A stretch of DNA of 64,000 nt from contig WHVA01000433.1 in assembly GCA_015179125.1 (NCBI GenBank), positions 33,789-97,788 on the forward strand, in the 5' to 3' direction. This document shows positions 11,501-23,344 of this stretch, in pieces; position 1 is the first letter of the stretch, and every line of letters starts with the position of its first letter. The position numbers and the translations under genes are program-made. This DNA is from Gautieria morchelliformis (taxonomy: Eukaryota > Basidiomycota > Agaricomycetes > Gomphales > Gomphaceae). Under the pieces are notes generated by a model. It was not told the DNA's origin, did no database searches, and was given only the letters and a program-made list of their open reading frames with translations.

Positions 11501-11575
11501 CATGCTTGAAGGCCAACCCCAACTTGTATGTTGACGTCACGCGAGGCAGACGCAGAATCATCCACGCGCCTCAGA
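11501..11575 (+). repeat. Direct repeat copy B (matches 5779-5862)
   Basis: This is the second copy of the repeat described at 5779-5862, in the same orientation. It sits about 200 bp beyond the stop codon of sedolisin 1, and a trace of the same flank (TTCTGAGGCGCGT on the sense strand) also follows sedolisin 2 at about 33212. The region is therefore best read as native sedolisin 3' flank. Confidence 0.8.
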
Positions 11576-11644
11576 ATCAACACTGTATACCTCGTCTCTC
11601 CTTTTGATAATTCCGTATTTATTTGTCTTGTTCCTACCAAAAAG

Positions 11645-11835
11645 GACAAGTCATAACCATCCGTGAAACCATGAATCATCACAATCCAACCGCCGTCTTC
11701 AAAGCAGCGAAACTCGGAGTACCGAATCCGGTGGCCAAAAGAGACAAGTCATAACCATCCGTGAAACCATCAATCATCACAATCCAACCGCCGTCTTCAA
11801 AGCAGCGAAGTTCGGAGTACCGAATCCGGTGACCT
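11645..11835 (-). repeat. Tandem duplication of the sedolisin 1 terminal exon, period 98 bp
   Basis: The unit at about 11743-11835 contains the real last exon (11777-11833) and the start of the 3' UTR. The unit at about 11645-11737 repeats it almost base for base, including the codons for the conserved end G-F-G-T-P and the stop. The acceptor AG before the downstream copy is not intact, because the intron tail was not duplicated with it. The extra copy therefore lies in the 3' UTR. Confidence 0.9.
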
Positions 11836-14005
11836 GAAACAGAATGCGGATGAGACACTGACTAGCGAAGAAACAATCTATGACGTACCGGATCCCAACC
11901 GGCAATGGCCTAGACGAGGACAGCGTTAGTTTCACATTGCATATAAAAGAAAAACAACACAATTACGCACCGGGAACCCATTGGTGTTGCAGCCTGGGTT
12001 GCTACCCGTCGTGATATCGGTGAATATGCCCGGGTTCGCGTAGATGAAGGGGTTCAGGAACCCCATAACGGGCTTGCCCGCCGCGAGGAGCTCAGCATTG
12101 AGCAGCGCGATGGTGCTGGCGAAGATGGGCGACGAGCACGACGTCCCCGCGACGGTCCCTTCCTGGCCCCCGGAGAAGATCACGACGTTCTCGCCTTGCG
12201 CAGAGACGTCGGGGAACGCACGGCCACTCTACACGGGGCAAAATTGTATCAGCCATTCGTAGAGAAAGCGTATTAGGGAAGACTAGCCGTATTGAACAAT
12301 CCGGCGTTGGTGGTGCCGAGTTTGGCTAGATATCCAGAGACGGCCGACGACTGGTAAGAGGGCCTGGCGAAGAGGTTAGAAAATCCTCCAGAAGAGAAGC
12401 TTGCGGAAGTCTCGGGGCTGATGCCTGTCGTAGCTCCAACCTGTACAAAGTTGAGACCCATATAGATATTCCACTCAAATGACTCACAGAGGTCAGGAAT
12501 GGACATCCCGAGGGGAAGGTGGGAATGAAAGTCGTGCAGCTTTGCGATTGCGAGCCCGAAACACCGCCGTCACCAGAGGAGAAGGATATCGACACGCCCC
12601 GAGCGCCAAGTTGCATATACGCATTGCACAAGGAACTGGTTTTGAAATGTCAGCATTGCGCGTCACAAGATGGAACGGAATGAAATCGCACGTGGCGATG
12701 GACAGGGGGATACCAGGTTCGTTGAATCCGTAGCTTGTGGTCAAAACCTGGGGAGGCGAGGGCTCGCTGATGAGGAAGTTGATAATGTCGAGGAAGCCAT
12801 CGATGCCATCGGTGTTGCTCGATCCTACAGAGATGAATGTCACTGGTACCCCACCAGCGACACCAACCGTATATTGTGTGTCCAAGTTCTAACGTAAAAG
12901 AGTCTATAAAGCACGGTCTGTAGATGTATTTGAAAGAAACCTACAGCCTCGATACCAGCCTTAGCAGCACTCTGAGTGTTAGTACCTCCGTCCAGGGTCT
13001 GGAGGGCGAATGTGGTCGTCGGGGAAAGGTCCGTACGGAAAGTCGTGAGGAAGCTCTAGTAACAAAATGTCGGGTGAGTACAGACGATGTAGCGAGGAAT
13101 AAATAACGCACCTTAAGATCCGCCTCTTGAGCAAATTGCTGAATGAATCCTGATACACCAATCTGGCTAGCAGTCTGGCTTGGCACTGAAGCGGGGATGC
13201 CATACTGTGCTTCGACTGTTTCAAGGGTATCAGGCTGAGTCGACAGCAAGGAGGAGATGTACATACGGCACGCAGGTGTGACCAAAGTTGCGCAAGATGC
13301 TGGGACCGCATTCGTGGTTTGTGGAACGGGCGTCAATATCAATGGAGCACCACCCGTGTGCACTGGGAAGCTGGACACGGGAAATCAGTTAAGCGTAAGT
13401 AAAATTTGACGTTGAACAGCGCACGCCGTCGTGGGGTGCACGAATTGAATGTGAGAGGTGAGCGCGGCAGGAACTGAGTAGGAAAGGGTGCGAATGGCTT
13501 GCTCTCCAGTAGCTTGGTCGGTGAACAGGGTGAAATCAGCGGCAAACAGTTGGTTAGCCTTTGAGACGGGGATGGAAAATGCGAGCATATCGCCAGCGGG
13601 GGATATCGGGGAGGCCGTCAAGCCATTGGATGACAGCCATTCGTTCACGGCATCAGTGGTAGCCGAGGAGGGTGCTACGAATGCCTCAACCTGGAAACCG
13701 GGTGTAAGCTACGTGTTAGCAGGCGAGATCAATCATCATACCTCTTCCTTGCTGAGGTGTTGTCCGTACAGGCTGCTCGACGGGGTTGAAACGTCGAACA
13801 ATGCCTTCTCAAGCCCGGGCATGTTATTGGAGACGAGCGCGATGCGCAAATCAAGAGTTGTAGCTGCTGGGGCAGCGCCATGGCTCACGAACCCTTCGGG
13901 GACGCTTTCACGACGCTCGTGAACCCGGAGGTTGTGAGCCGTAGGCTTTGCACATGCCAACGTCAAGGCAGAGACCAGTGACAAGAAGAGGGACGTTGCA
14001 ACCAT
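11777..14005 (-). CDS. Sedolisin (peptidase family S53), copy 1
   Basis: Ten exons on the minus strand: 13742-14005, 13425-13690, 13112-13370, 12945-13055, 12692-12888, 12488-12635, 12288-12440, 11971-12228, 11889-11909, 11777-11833, giving 577 residues. It should be a secreted acid serine-carboxyl protease. The signal peptide is [19 protein letters not shown] and is followed by an activation propeptide. The catalytic Glu and Asp lie in the AGIEANLD-type segment at the exon 4/5 join, the oxyanion Asp region is SSGDGGVSG, and the Ser lies in DGTSCSSP. The 3' end has the calcium-site pattern [10 protein letters not shown]. Exon 9 is only 21 nt. Intron 7 (12229-12287) uses a GC donor. Exon sizes match copy 2 almost exactly, so the two are recent paralogues. 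A TATA box lies at 14069-14074. Confidence 0.95.
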
Positions 14006-14520
14006 TGCGCCCGGGCGAGTTCAAGGACAACGGCGAGGCTGGGGGAAACAGTGCGGACAGAGTAGACATTTATACTTTCGCCCCTTTCACATTTCAGGAG
14101 GATGTACCGTCCACAGGGGAGAGATAAGGTGCGAGCATACGTTCATTCGGGGCTATTGAACGAAGGTGTGGGTTTGAATACGATTGGTTCCATTCCGCAT
14201 ATTATTATCTTCTGCGTCATGCCTATTGTTGTTTCGGCTTCTGAGGGACAGCAGCAGCTGTAACAAGCTGAAAAGCATCAACAGTCAGCAGAAGATACAC
14301 CGACGTAGCATGACTAGAGAAGTAGTATTCTCACGTGGGTAAAACAGCGTACGGATCATCAGAGGCTCGGCTTCGTCCCGTCTAGCAGAGAAGCACCAGT
14401 TTGAGAACCAAGCACGTGACGATACCTGGCGGCCACGCGCTGGTACGTATACGCGTAAGCTTGGCAGCAAGATAACTTCCTGTAATATCTTGACATCGTG
14501 CGAGTGCACTTGAGCAGAAC
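14006..14520 (-). promoter_or_regulatory. Upstream region of sedolisin 1
   Basis: A TATAAA-type element lies at 14069-14074 on the minus strand, 64-69 nt before the start codon. GCCARG, the consensus of PacC, occurs on the minus strand at 14425-14430 (GCCAGG) and 14460-14465 (GCCAAG). Six-base matches of this kind occur often by chance, so PacC control is only a suggestion drawn from the neighbouring pacC gene. Confidence 0.4.
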
Positions 14521-15312
14521 GAGCGTCAGAGGGGGCCGAGTTGGAGCAGAGGGTACCAGCTACTCAGAGGTCACATTTATAAACCAGGTTGGCCGGTGAA
14601 ATATCCTGAAGCTCGCGATTCAGAACTAAGATGAGCAGAACCATGGGCACTCGACTGGAAGCTCCGCGCGAGTCCAGTGCTGAGCATAGATATGACGACT
14701 GTGTAAGTATACCGCCAAGTCTGTTCACATGGCTCGAACAGCCATACAAACCTAGTCTACACGTAGAGCATGAGCGTCTAGCTGTTCCACTAGTACACGG
14801 TCATCTTGTTATCAGGGGAAGCTAGCATGCACATGGCATCTCTACGAATGCTATGCTGTTTTCGGACATCCGTGACATTCGTGAAGGTCAAAGTAAGCTC
14901 ACCACACATCCCATGTCCAAAGTCGGCGCGCTGCTAACTCGCACGGCAGTTTTCGCCTTTCTGGGAAGTCTAGAGGCCTACCGACCGATGGGGATGTTGG
15001 ACTGATATTCCAGCCGGTATGATACGGAGATCCCTGCTGGAACGCCACTAATTTGCGCACGGACCTTAGTTGCTCCCATTTAAGCTAAAGGTAATTGTAC
15101 TCACGCGCGCTTGAGTCACTGAGCTGGAAGGGGGTATGATATCGGCGATGAGTGCTCAACATTGCTAGGTTTCGACTGAAGTCGAGTACGGCCTCTTAGA
15201 ATAATGAGTAGACTGTACTCCACTGGAGAGCCTCAGTGTTGGTATTATCCTTGGGCTCGCAGTAACGGTTGGAGAAAGCTTTCAAGAGGGGCCCAACTTA
15301 GAAAGGGATCAA
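14521..15312. other. Intergenic stretch
   Basis: I find no exon chain or strong repeat. Open frames are short and without recognisable motifs. It separates the divergent sedolisin 1 and C2H2 zinc-finger genes, so both promoters should lie in this stretch or next to it. Confidence 0.5.
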
Positions 15313-16412
15313 ATGTTCACATGTCACCCGTGGGAATCTTCAATAGGCACCTTTATTGACCCAGTGCCCAGCTGTCCTTACATGGGCACTCCAGTATCCC
15401 TGCAACCTACTCTTTCTGTGGAGGAAATAAGATCTTATTCTACAACCACGTCACACCCATTTGATTGTGACTGGAACGGATGTAATGCACGATTGAACTG
15501 CTGGATAAATCTGCAGAAGGTAACGTTGAATCGTGTACCACTTCTAAAGCACCCTGTACGATCGCAATTCCAGCATTACCATCGACATTGCAAGGATAAC
15601 CAAAATAAATCAGTAAGTAACGGCAAGCCCCAATAGCTGCCTCCGTCGAACCCTTATCATTTACTAAAATCAGGCTACTCGGAGCTGTGGGCTGCGATTC
15701 TGCACACTGGAGACGAACAGGCCCCTTTCTCTATCAAGCCTTATGGACCATATCAATAAATCCCACCTTTCACGTGTACATATACCATGTCCCGCTGCAG
15801 GTCTGAAAATTATTTATGTAGCAAATCTTTCTTCAAGCTGACCAACTGATAATTTATGCAGGCTGTCGTGTCTTTGAGCACCTAGATAGGATGTACCTTC
15901 ACTTTCAAAACGACCATGATAGCGACCCAGGAATGATGCTTGCACCACAGGCGTTCCCCTTTCGTCCCTCCCAAGATGCAAAACCCCTGCCACCTTTACC
16001 CCATGGCCTGGTACCCACTTATACCGTCTCGCCGTGTCTTGTATTACCTGGCCGGAAAAAAAAGATAACCACAAAATCTGACTCGGAACCTTACACTGAC
16101 CAAGCAAAGCGGCATCTCACATTCTGGTCCCTTTTCGAATACGGGGAGTCCCTTGATGGACATGAAGAACGGAGTATGAAGGAACATGATTTGGACTTTG
16201 AGCCTCTTCATCATCCAACGTCTTTGTCTGGAAAGGAACCTTGGCCTGGATTTGCTGTCTCAGCTGAGCCAGTGGTTGTGCCACTTATCAATCAGGTGTC
16301 AAGCCCCCCCGTGGCTACCAGGATCTCGCTACCATCTAAACCCGATGTGCCGGCACCTCAAACATTCCTTTACCAGGCATTCAAGAGGTATCTGGAGACG
16401 AAGTCACACTGA
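15313..16412 (+). CDS. C2H2-type zinc-finger protein
   Basis: Exons 15313-15519, 15574-15612, 15674-15800 and 15862-16412 join in frame to 307 residues. Three finger-like units are visible: CDWNGCNARLNC with HYHRHC completed across the first intron; CGLRFC with H-x3-SH; and CPAAGCRVF with HFQNDH completed across the third intron. Each finger is split or bordered by an intron, and splicing restores the spacing, which supports the model. The C-terminal half is proline-rich with a basic patch (GRKKK). It is probably a nuclear DNA-binding regulator; I recognise no named orthologue. The ATG at 15313 is the first in the frame. Confidence 0.75.
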
Positions 16413-17478
16413 TTCTGGGCTTTGACCTTTCGCACATGCGCCATCCTGCTTTAGAATTCATTCTGAGATTCCCCGATACTTTCTGAGTTTCTATCCAAAT
16501 AAAAACTGTAATTCAGCCCTTTTTTTTAAGCAACATCTGCAACTTTCCATGTACTATACCATTAACTTGTGCTATGTGAGTCATTGTATTTTATCTGATT
16601 ATACTGCTCACAAAACAACCCAGTCGTGTTGCGGAGATTCATGAGTGTTCCCTATTCAACCTTTAGGAGCATACCTGCGTTGCAAAGAAGAGTTTATCAG
16701 TTAGCCACAGCTGCACGAAAAGCGAAACGGTGGGATTATATCACTGATCATAAAGCAAATCTCATGTACGACCGTGACTTAACACCAGCAACCTGAGATG
16801 GCTCGTAGACACGGACTATTATCGGACAAGAAATTTTGGCATTATAATGTCATAAGCGAAAAATTGTTCATACATAATCCTGTGTTCTTGTAGCACGCGG
16901 ACATATGTTGCCGCTTGGCTAGTTGATAACAAGCGCATGATGCGAATAACTCACCAGCAATTTTAAGACCGTGAAGAAGCACAATCTCTTGCGTGAGAGG
17001 TCCGTACTTTCGGCCGGGTTGAATTGCTGAAAGTGCACAGCATTATACGAGATCATGGCGTAGGAAAGTCTGTTGGAAGCATGTTAATTATATTACCAAA
17101 GACTAATAGAAAAGAAGTTGAGACTATGACCGATGTGAATCCGAGCTGAGTAGGGGAAGTTGGTAAGCCTGAACAAAGCACACGGCCGGACCAGACTTTG
17201 CAGACGTGTCGTTCTCTCTTGGTGCAACCAGTTTCTCTATTACCCTTATGGGAAGCCGAGCCCTATTAAGGAGAGGCGGAAAAATGACTGTCTGTCCCAG
17301 CCTTGTCCATACTGCGGATGGTACAGTCTGGAAATAATGGCCGCAGCACTTTCAATGAAGGCTTGAACGTTGCGTACCTTATACCTAGAGAATGCGGTCA
17401 GACCAAAGTAACTCGGATATGACGCCCAGCTAGGCTACCGCAACTTTGCCTCCGCGATCCTCCGGGAACCAATTCGAC
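16413..17478. other. Intergenic region between zinc-finger gene and UTP11
   Basis: AT-rich DNA of about 1 kb. No conserved open frame, repeat or RNA gene was recognised. The last 100 bp before 17479 should carry the UTP11 promoter. Confidence 0.5.
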
Positions 17479-18747
17479 ATGTCTTTACGCAACTCGTTGC
17501 ATCGGAGGAATCACAAGGAGCGCTCTCAGCTCGCTCATCGCTCACGACTGGGTATTTTAGAAAAACACAAAGACTATGTCAAGCGTGCTAGGGACTTCCA
17601 CTCGAAGCAAGACAGGATCAAGAGGCTGAGGGAGAAGGCAGCAGAACGGAACAAGGATGAGTTTTACTTCGGCATGATCAGAAGCAAGACGGAGGTATGT
17701 TACATCCCCTCTACTATGGAATAGTTTCAAACGTCCTGCTGACATGTAGGGTGGGGTACACGTGAAAAGTAGAGGGAATACCTCATTGCCAACCGACATG
17801 GTAAAGGTCCTCAAGTCGCAAGATGGCAATTATATACGCGTTGTTCGTCAAACTGGACTAAAGGTGCTTGTTCTTCCTTGCATAAGCTCTCACACTGATA
17901 TTAAGCTATTTTCTTGTAGAAAATCGACAAGCTTAAGGCTCAACTTAGTGCCTTGGCAGATCTAATGACGCCCGGAAAGGTGGGAAACGATGACCTTGGA
18001 GGTAGAGATGAAGATGATGCATTGGATGCTGAAGAATTAGACGTGCTACGAGCGGCTGGTGTTTTACCTCCAGTGAGGAGTAAAGGAAACAGAAGACGGA
18101 AGTCCACGGGGAGTAATTCGAAGCACGTTGTGTTCGTGTCGAACGACAAGGAAGGCGAGTAACACAGCGATGATAGTCTTCATGCGCCTTATTCAGCTAC
18201 AGCTCGAAATTATCGCCCTCCCTCATCACGGTCTGAGCCTGACTCGCCAATTCCCTCGCGACCTGGTCATGGCGACAGTGATGCAGCGACCGACCTGGGA
18301 TGGGAGTGGCCGGAGGACAAGCCCGCAAACAAGAAGTCGAAGCGAGCTATGGCAAAGGATCACGCAGTAAATCCAGACGGACAGAAGGAGGCAGCTGTGG
18401 CATGTTTTTCATCATTTGCTACTTTTATTTGAAGTTGACCTGCTTTCGTTTCGAATTTTTAGGCTCATCGCCGACAACTTCTCAAAGAACTTGCTGCAAG
18501 GCTAAAGCGTGATGTCAACCTACATCATGCAGGACGTGAGCTGGAGATGCAGCGGCTCATGATGGGAAAGGGTGCAGCACGCAAGATACGTGGGGTGGAG
18601 AAGGTGGAAGGCGAAGAGGAAGACGACGAAGACGATGAAGACGCCTTGGATGCAGTGAAAGGAAAGCGGCGAAAAGTCGATGTAGGCATGGAGGAGAAAC
18701 CTTACAGGCCGAGAGTGTACAAGTGGAGAGCGGAGAGAAAGAAATAA
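17479..18747 (+). CDS. UTP11: U3 snoRNP/SSU processome protein Utp11, with an in-frame stop
   Basis: Exons 17479-17694, 17750-17863, 17920-18396 and 18463-18747 join in frame to 363 codons. The start [16 protein letters not shown], the [18 protein letters not shown] block and the end block [12 protein letters not shown] with final [14 protein letters not shown] are diagnostic of Utp11, a nucleolar component of the small-subunit processome needed for 18S rRNA maturation. Codon 191 (18160-18162) is TAA in the middle of exon 3. The same frame continues open for 78 codons to the next donor, and the conserved C-terminus follows after the intron. No intron of normal size can remove the stop in frame. 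As the gene is expected to be essential, a sequence error or a nonsense allele in one nucleus are the likely explanations. Confidence 0.9.
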
Positions 18748-19512
18748 ACAGGGACGGTTGCAGTATTCCTTGAAGGCCGGTTAAAGTGAGATCCTATGTA
18801 TTTTCTGCACAAGTAACTGATCGCTGCAGTAGTATCAGCAGTGTGAAGACAGCCAAGCAGCCGCCCGCGCCGAGGCTTTTGTTTAGCACACCATGGAGCC
18901 CTTCTGCGTAAGTATACCATGTAGTCAAAGTGCACCATAAGCGCTTACACTAGCTAGTCTCTCTCTGCGTAGTATACAATTTAAGCCTACATACTGCCGT
19001 CTTCGACAAACATCCAAATAAATCTACGACGTCAGCGTGACTTTCCATCAACGGCTAAGAGCATGAGTCTAAAAGCAAATGACAATGAAATACATATGCT
19101 GGACACAAGAAGGCAATCACCATCTGATGGTAATGGAAGTCTGGAATGTCAATAGGATAAATCAGTGAGCAGCACGAGAAACACTTAGGTATACTGTCGT
19201 AGCCTGCAGACTCATGCTCTTAGCCGTTGATGAAAAGTCAGGCTGACGTCATAAAATTATTTGGATTTTATGCTGCCCGCGTACCTGTCTTGCATGAACC
19301 TGGATCAGTTTTACGTTAATGGCAAGCAGAAGTGTATGCGTATTAACGTATCATTCCTAGTCATAACCTGCTAGCGAGTACTACCAGCCAGCAACTGGAT
19401 CTGCGAACCAAACCTAGAGCCCAAGTCTGAATACACTATATACTAAGACACTCGGAGATCAAGGAGATCTGAAAAACCTTGCCTATCGTCATCCCCATTG
19501 CGTCTCCCGCTT
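18748..19512. other. Convergent intergenic region with a MITE-like element
   Basis: This is the gap between the UTP11 and LSB5-like 3' ends. The only structure seen is the inverted repeat at 19012-19266. No coding region was recognised. Confidence 0.6.
19012..19266. mobile_element. MITE-like inverted-repeat element, 255 bp
   Basis: Terminal inverted repeats of 58 bp lie at 19012-19069 and 19209-19266 and agree at 53 of 58 positions by eye. They begin ATCCAAATAA and share GACGTCAGC and ATCAACGGCTAAGAGCATGA. A 139 bp non-coding centre separates them. No clear target-site duplication flanks the ends. The compact size and lack of coding capacity fit a non-autonomous DNA transposon; a long fold-back of other origin is possible. 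Confidence 0.75.
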
Positions 19513-21371
19513 TCAAACGTTTCCTGAAGTGCTCGCTTCCGGGTCTGCAAACGGATCTGAATCATCCAAGAGAGCCTGTCGCCTTACTGCTTCTTCGCCA
19601 ATTAGATCCTCGTCGCTAAATGTTTTGTAACCGCCCCATGCCTTCCTACTGCCTGACGCAGGCGACGCCGAATCCCTGCTATGAGTCTTACGGTTATGCG
19701 TTTCCTCGTCAACCGAATCGTAATCGCTAAAGTCTGAGAGCGAACCTCGCCCTGGGCGTTGGTCATCCAGCGGAGAATCAGGGCTGGTTGGTCTGAGAGG
19801 CGACGGAAGGCCTTTTGCATCAGACCCAAGTGCACTAAAGTCGAGGTCGTGTAAATCTGGGTGAATGTTGCTACTACCACTAGGTGCACGAGAGCTGCCA
19901 CTGCGCTGGGCCCGTGCAACAGCAGCCCGCTGCTTCTCCTGAAGTTTGTTCAGTTCTGAAAGTGAGCCATTCCCATCTGTCAGGGCTGCACGAGAGAGCT
20001 GAGGTTCAAGACCCGTATCAGTAGTGTCTGGTATAAGGTGCTGCGGAAAGTTGAGCGTAAGTGCTATCGACAGAAGCTGCGCTTGCCTTATCGTACATCT
20101 CCAACGCTTGAATGATGCGCTCATTGGTCTCGAGAAGAGTTCCGATAAGCTCTTCGTCTTCTACAAGCTAAGGAATGCGATAAATATCAGCACGACAATA
20201 TGCTGGGGAAAACGCTGACCTGAATATATCGAACAACCTGTTTTCTTACAGTTTTAGCAGCTGCTAAGCACTCCTGTACGCGAGGATTTGCCTCGACCGG
20301 TTCTTGTTCTCGATTGACCAACTGTCGAGCATATTATCGACATCCTGCAGCACACTAACATGAAACCCGACTCACCATCAAAGCATTCACAAGGTTGCTA
20401 GATGCCTGACTTGCGGTAACGATACTCCTCAATACTTCTGGTTTCTCCTGCTCAAAATTGAACTGCTTCCGCTTAGGCTTTCTGGCCTCCTTAGCCATTC
20501 TTTCTCGTTCAGCCTCCTTCTCTTTCTTCGCGCGTTTCTTTGCCTCCTTCTCCTGTCTTTGTGACTCTTTCTCCAGTTCTCTTCCACCCAGCCCCGCAAA
20601 CTCATCTATCGGGAACGGCGGCCTATATTCGGCGGATTTGCGATGCGCTGGCCTACACTGGTCGTAAAGGGAAGCAACGAGTCTCATCTTAGGGTCACCT
20701 TGGAACTGGTGTTTCCAGGAGGCGAGCACAGAGAGGAGCCTCTTCTTCACAGCCTGATCTGTACCAGGATCGGAAGAAAGCTGCTTTATTGCATCGGTCA
20801 GGCGATCATTGGCGAAACTTGCTAAGTAGGAACGTGCTCAACCACAGGTCCTACATGTCAGCACGAGACTTACTTTGAAACTTTGGACCGCAGTTCTCTA
20901 CGAGTGCTTTCAAGATCTGAATGGTGGCTGTTTAAGACCGATGTGGCTATTGTGTAGATTTTGAGGTATACGCACCACGAGGGCTCTGAGCTGATGATGA
21001 GGATTACCGTGTTTCAGTTTCTTACGGATAGCCCTTGATGCCTCGGCCGTCCTGACGATACGATCAGTTTCAATCTGAAAGACACGGTCATCTCTCCCAC
21101 ACACCCTTCAGCCTGAAGATTGATGGAGTCCACTAACTCGGGTATGCTGTATAGATAATCGGTAATTTCAACCAAGCGTAACAGTAGATATAGCCACCCA
21201 TCGTATGCCTCAGCGTCGTAGTTGCTAGATGTGAGAATCTCTATCCAATCTGTAATTGACGACTAAACAGTGCGATAAGCATGCAGCTACCAATTTACGA
21301 GTGCAACGATAGCTTACATGCGGTTTCTCTCTGTTGAAAGCTTGGACTGCTTGCTTTGCAAGACTGGCCAT
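19513..21371 (-). CDS. LSB5-like VHS/GAT-domain trafficking protein
   Basis: Eight minus-strand exons (21318-21371, 21105-21262, 20976-21051, 20874-20916, 20376-20821, 20220-20321, 20087-20167, 19513-20040) join in frame to 495 residues. The N-terminal VHS domain shows SSITDWIEILTSS, RAIRKKLKHGNPHHQLRAL and ILKALVENCGPKF. A charged coiled stretch follows, then a GAT-like helical region (LVNREQEPVEAN to LVEDEELIGTLLETNERII) and an acidic, serine-rich tail. The family links actin dynamics with endocytic and ubiquitin-dependent sorting. Intron 7 (20041-20086) uses a GC donor in the strong context AAG|GCAAGC. The gene lies 110 bp from the stop codon of the seryl-tRNA synthetase gene on the same strand. 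Confidence 0.85.
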
Positions 21372-21481
21372 GTTGGTGAGGCGTGAAAAGCAGTCTACTG
21401 ACGTCAATCGCACGTGCGGGCGCTAAAGTTTCGGACTCGGGCTTCCAATCAAAGCATTTGCAATTCCTGTATAAACCTTTC

Positions 21482-23077
21482 TTAAACCCACCGAATGTTA
21501 CACTGCGTTTCCTCAAATGTACCGAGCCAGAAGGGACGCAGAGATATTGGTAAGTTAAGACCCATAATATCGTCCCCTTCCAACCGGACACCGTTTTCTA
21601 AAATCGCCACGATTAACCGCGGAATGGCTGCAGCAGTGCCGTTTAGGGTATGTGCAAAGGGTAGGGGCTGCTTCTCAGATGAACTCGAAGATGTGTTGGA
21701 ATCCGCTTGATATGACCGCTCCGACGGTGACGTGGGAGGGTTCGATTTCGGCGGGGGAGGTTTGCGCCTATAGCGGATATGGAGTCTTCGGGATTGATAA
21801 TCAGTGCAGTTAGACGTGGAAGTCACCTGCCCAAAGACAATGAACGAGCGACATCGGTTGACCTAATGGCTACCCACCTCTCCCCAACTTCCTCGTCCCG
21901 GCATCCACGCTTCAATGTCGTATTTGCGATATGCGCTGGCGCCCAGCTCCTCGGTAGGCATATCCAGTACGCTGCAATGTAAATCAACATTGGATAAACC
22001 GAATCTATTGCACCAAAGCTGTTCTCACCGAAAAGGTAATTTGAGACCATGCAAGATCTCCACCTGAACCTTTCTCATGTCCTCCATTGCTCCGTCGCTG
22101 CATGTTTCACTCCCGACAGAGAACAACTCAACTTTAGCGAACTGGTGCACCCTGTACAAGCCCCTTGTATCTGCTCCCCTTGCACCAGCTTCAGCTCGAA
22201 ACGCCTTGCCCACACCAACAACTTTCAAGGGAAGCTGCGATTCTTCAAATACTTTGTTCGCGAATAAGCCTGCTAGGGGTATTTCGGCGGTGCCAGATAA
22301 GACGAGCTCTGGATGGCCCCTTGCTGAGTCTGAGGTAAGATGGTACATCTGCTGCACATTGTCAGTGGGGTCTCGAGGTTGGAATCCACAGCGTTCTGCG
22401 ATGTCGATTTTCACGACATCCGGGGTTGTCACGGGTTTGTATCCATGTCTGATGGCCACAGATAAAGCGTAGTTAACCAGGGCATGTTCGAGAAGCGCCC
22501 CGTCGTTGAGCAGAAAGTACCATGAAGATCCTGTGACAGTTGATCCTGCATCCAGGTCAAGCATATGAAAATGATGAGCAACCCGAACGTGATCTCGTGT
22601 CGGCGATGCAGGCAAAGGACTAGGTCCGTGAGTAGATAGAATGACTGTAGCAGCCTCCGAACCAATCGGCGTATCTGAATGAGTGTCGTTTGGAATGGGA
22701 AGGGCGGTGTGCAGGAGCTCTGACTCGAGAGTGGCCACTCGACTCTTGAGCCGTGATATTTCAGTCTTCAAAGCCTTACCTTGCTGGTGAGCGACATCTC
22801 TGGCAGATGGATCTCTGCGTATGAGGTCCGATGTAGCGTTGCGGAGAGCAAGCTTTTGGTTCAGCTCGCTAGAGAAAGTCTTGAGTTCGGCATAGAGGCG
22901 AACCGTGGACTGAAGGGCACCGACGGGAAGAGCAGCTTTCCGGTTAAAGGCGTTACATGATTTGTAGAGCATGTTTTCGGAGATGGATTTATAATCCAGA
23001 CGTGGGGGAGGCAAAGTGGAATTGGAAACACCTCCGGATCGCACATTGGACACTTGCCGTCGAATACATCCTGCCAT
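21482..23077 (-). CDS. Seryl-tRNA synthetase, mitochondrial type
   Basis: Exons 22029-23077, 21878-21971 and 21482-21826 (minus) join in frame to 495 residues. It should charge tRNA-Ser with serine. The N-terminal half has the coiled-coil arm ([20 protein letters not shown]). Class II core signatures are [21 protein letters not shown] (motif 2; FRAEAG and RVHQF) and, near the end, [18 protein letters not shown] (motif 3). The short basic start [11 protein letters not shown] and overall divergence from the cytosolic form suggest a mitochondrial enzyme, which is inference. A serine-rich insertion precedes motif 3. It is divergently arranged with RFC4, with 267 bp between the start codons. Confidence 0.9.
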
Positions 23078-23344
23078 ATATACCCATCAGATACATCGAG
23101 ATGTTTTATTAGAAAAGAGATGCATGACTGAGAATTCTCAGTCTCAACTGCAATTAACCTTCTGGAAGGACAAAACTCTGAGCATAGAAAGACCAACAGT
23201 GGAAATTTGGCAGATGTTTAGAATAGGAAGTAAGGGTGAACTGAGCACGGCGAGTCGAGTACTTACCACTTGGCAACAGTCGGAGCGTGGGAGGGGCGAA
23301 CTTCATCTCGTGACACGTGACAGGACGCGGAGTCACACAAAGCC
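23078..23344. promoter_or_regulatory. Shared divergent promoter region of SerRS and RFC4
   Basis: Only 267 bp separate the two start codons. A CACGTG-containing palindrome (GTGACACGTGAC) lies at about 23309-23320, with CGCGG close by, about 25 bp before the RFC4 start. No TATA box is evident. Confidence 0.5.

Noticed and set aside
18163-18205. A short intron removing the UTP11 stop (GT at 18159 to AG at 18176 or 18196)
   Set aside because: 18 nt is too short, and the 38 nt choice breaks the frame of the conserved C-terminus.
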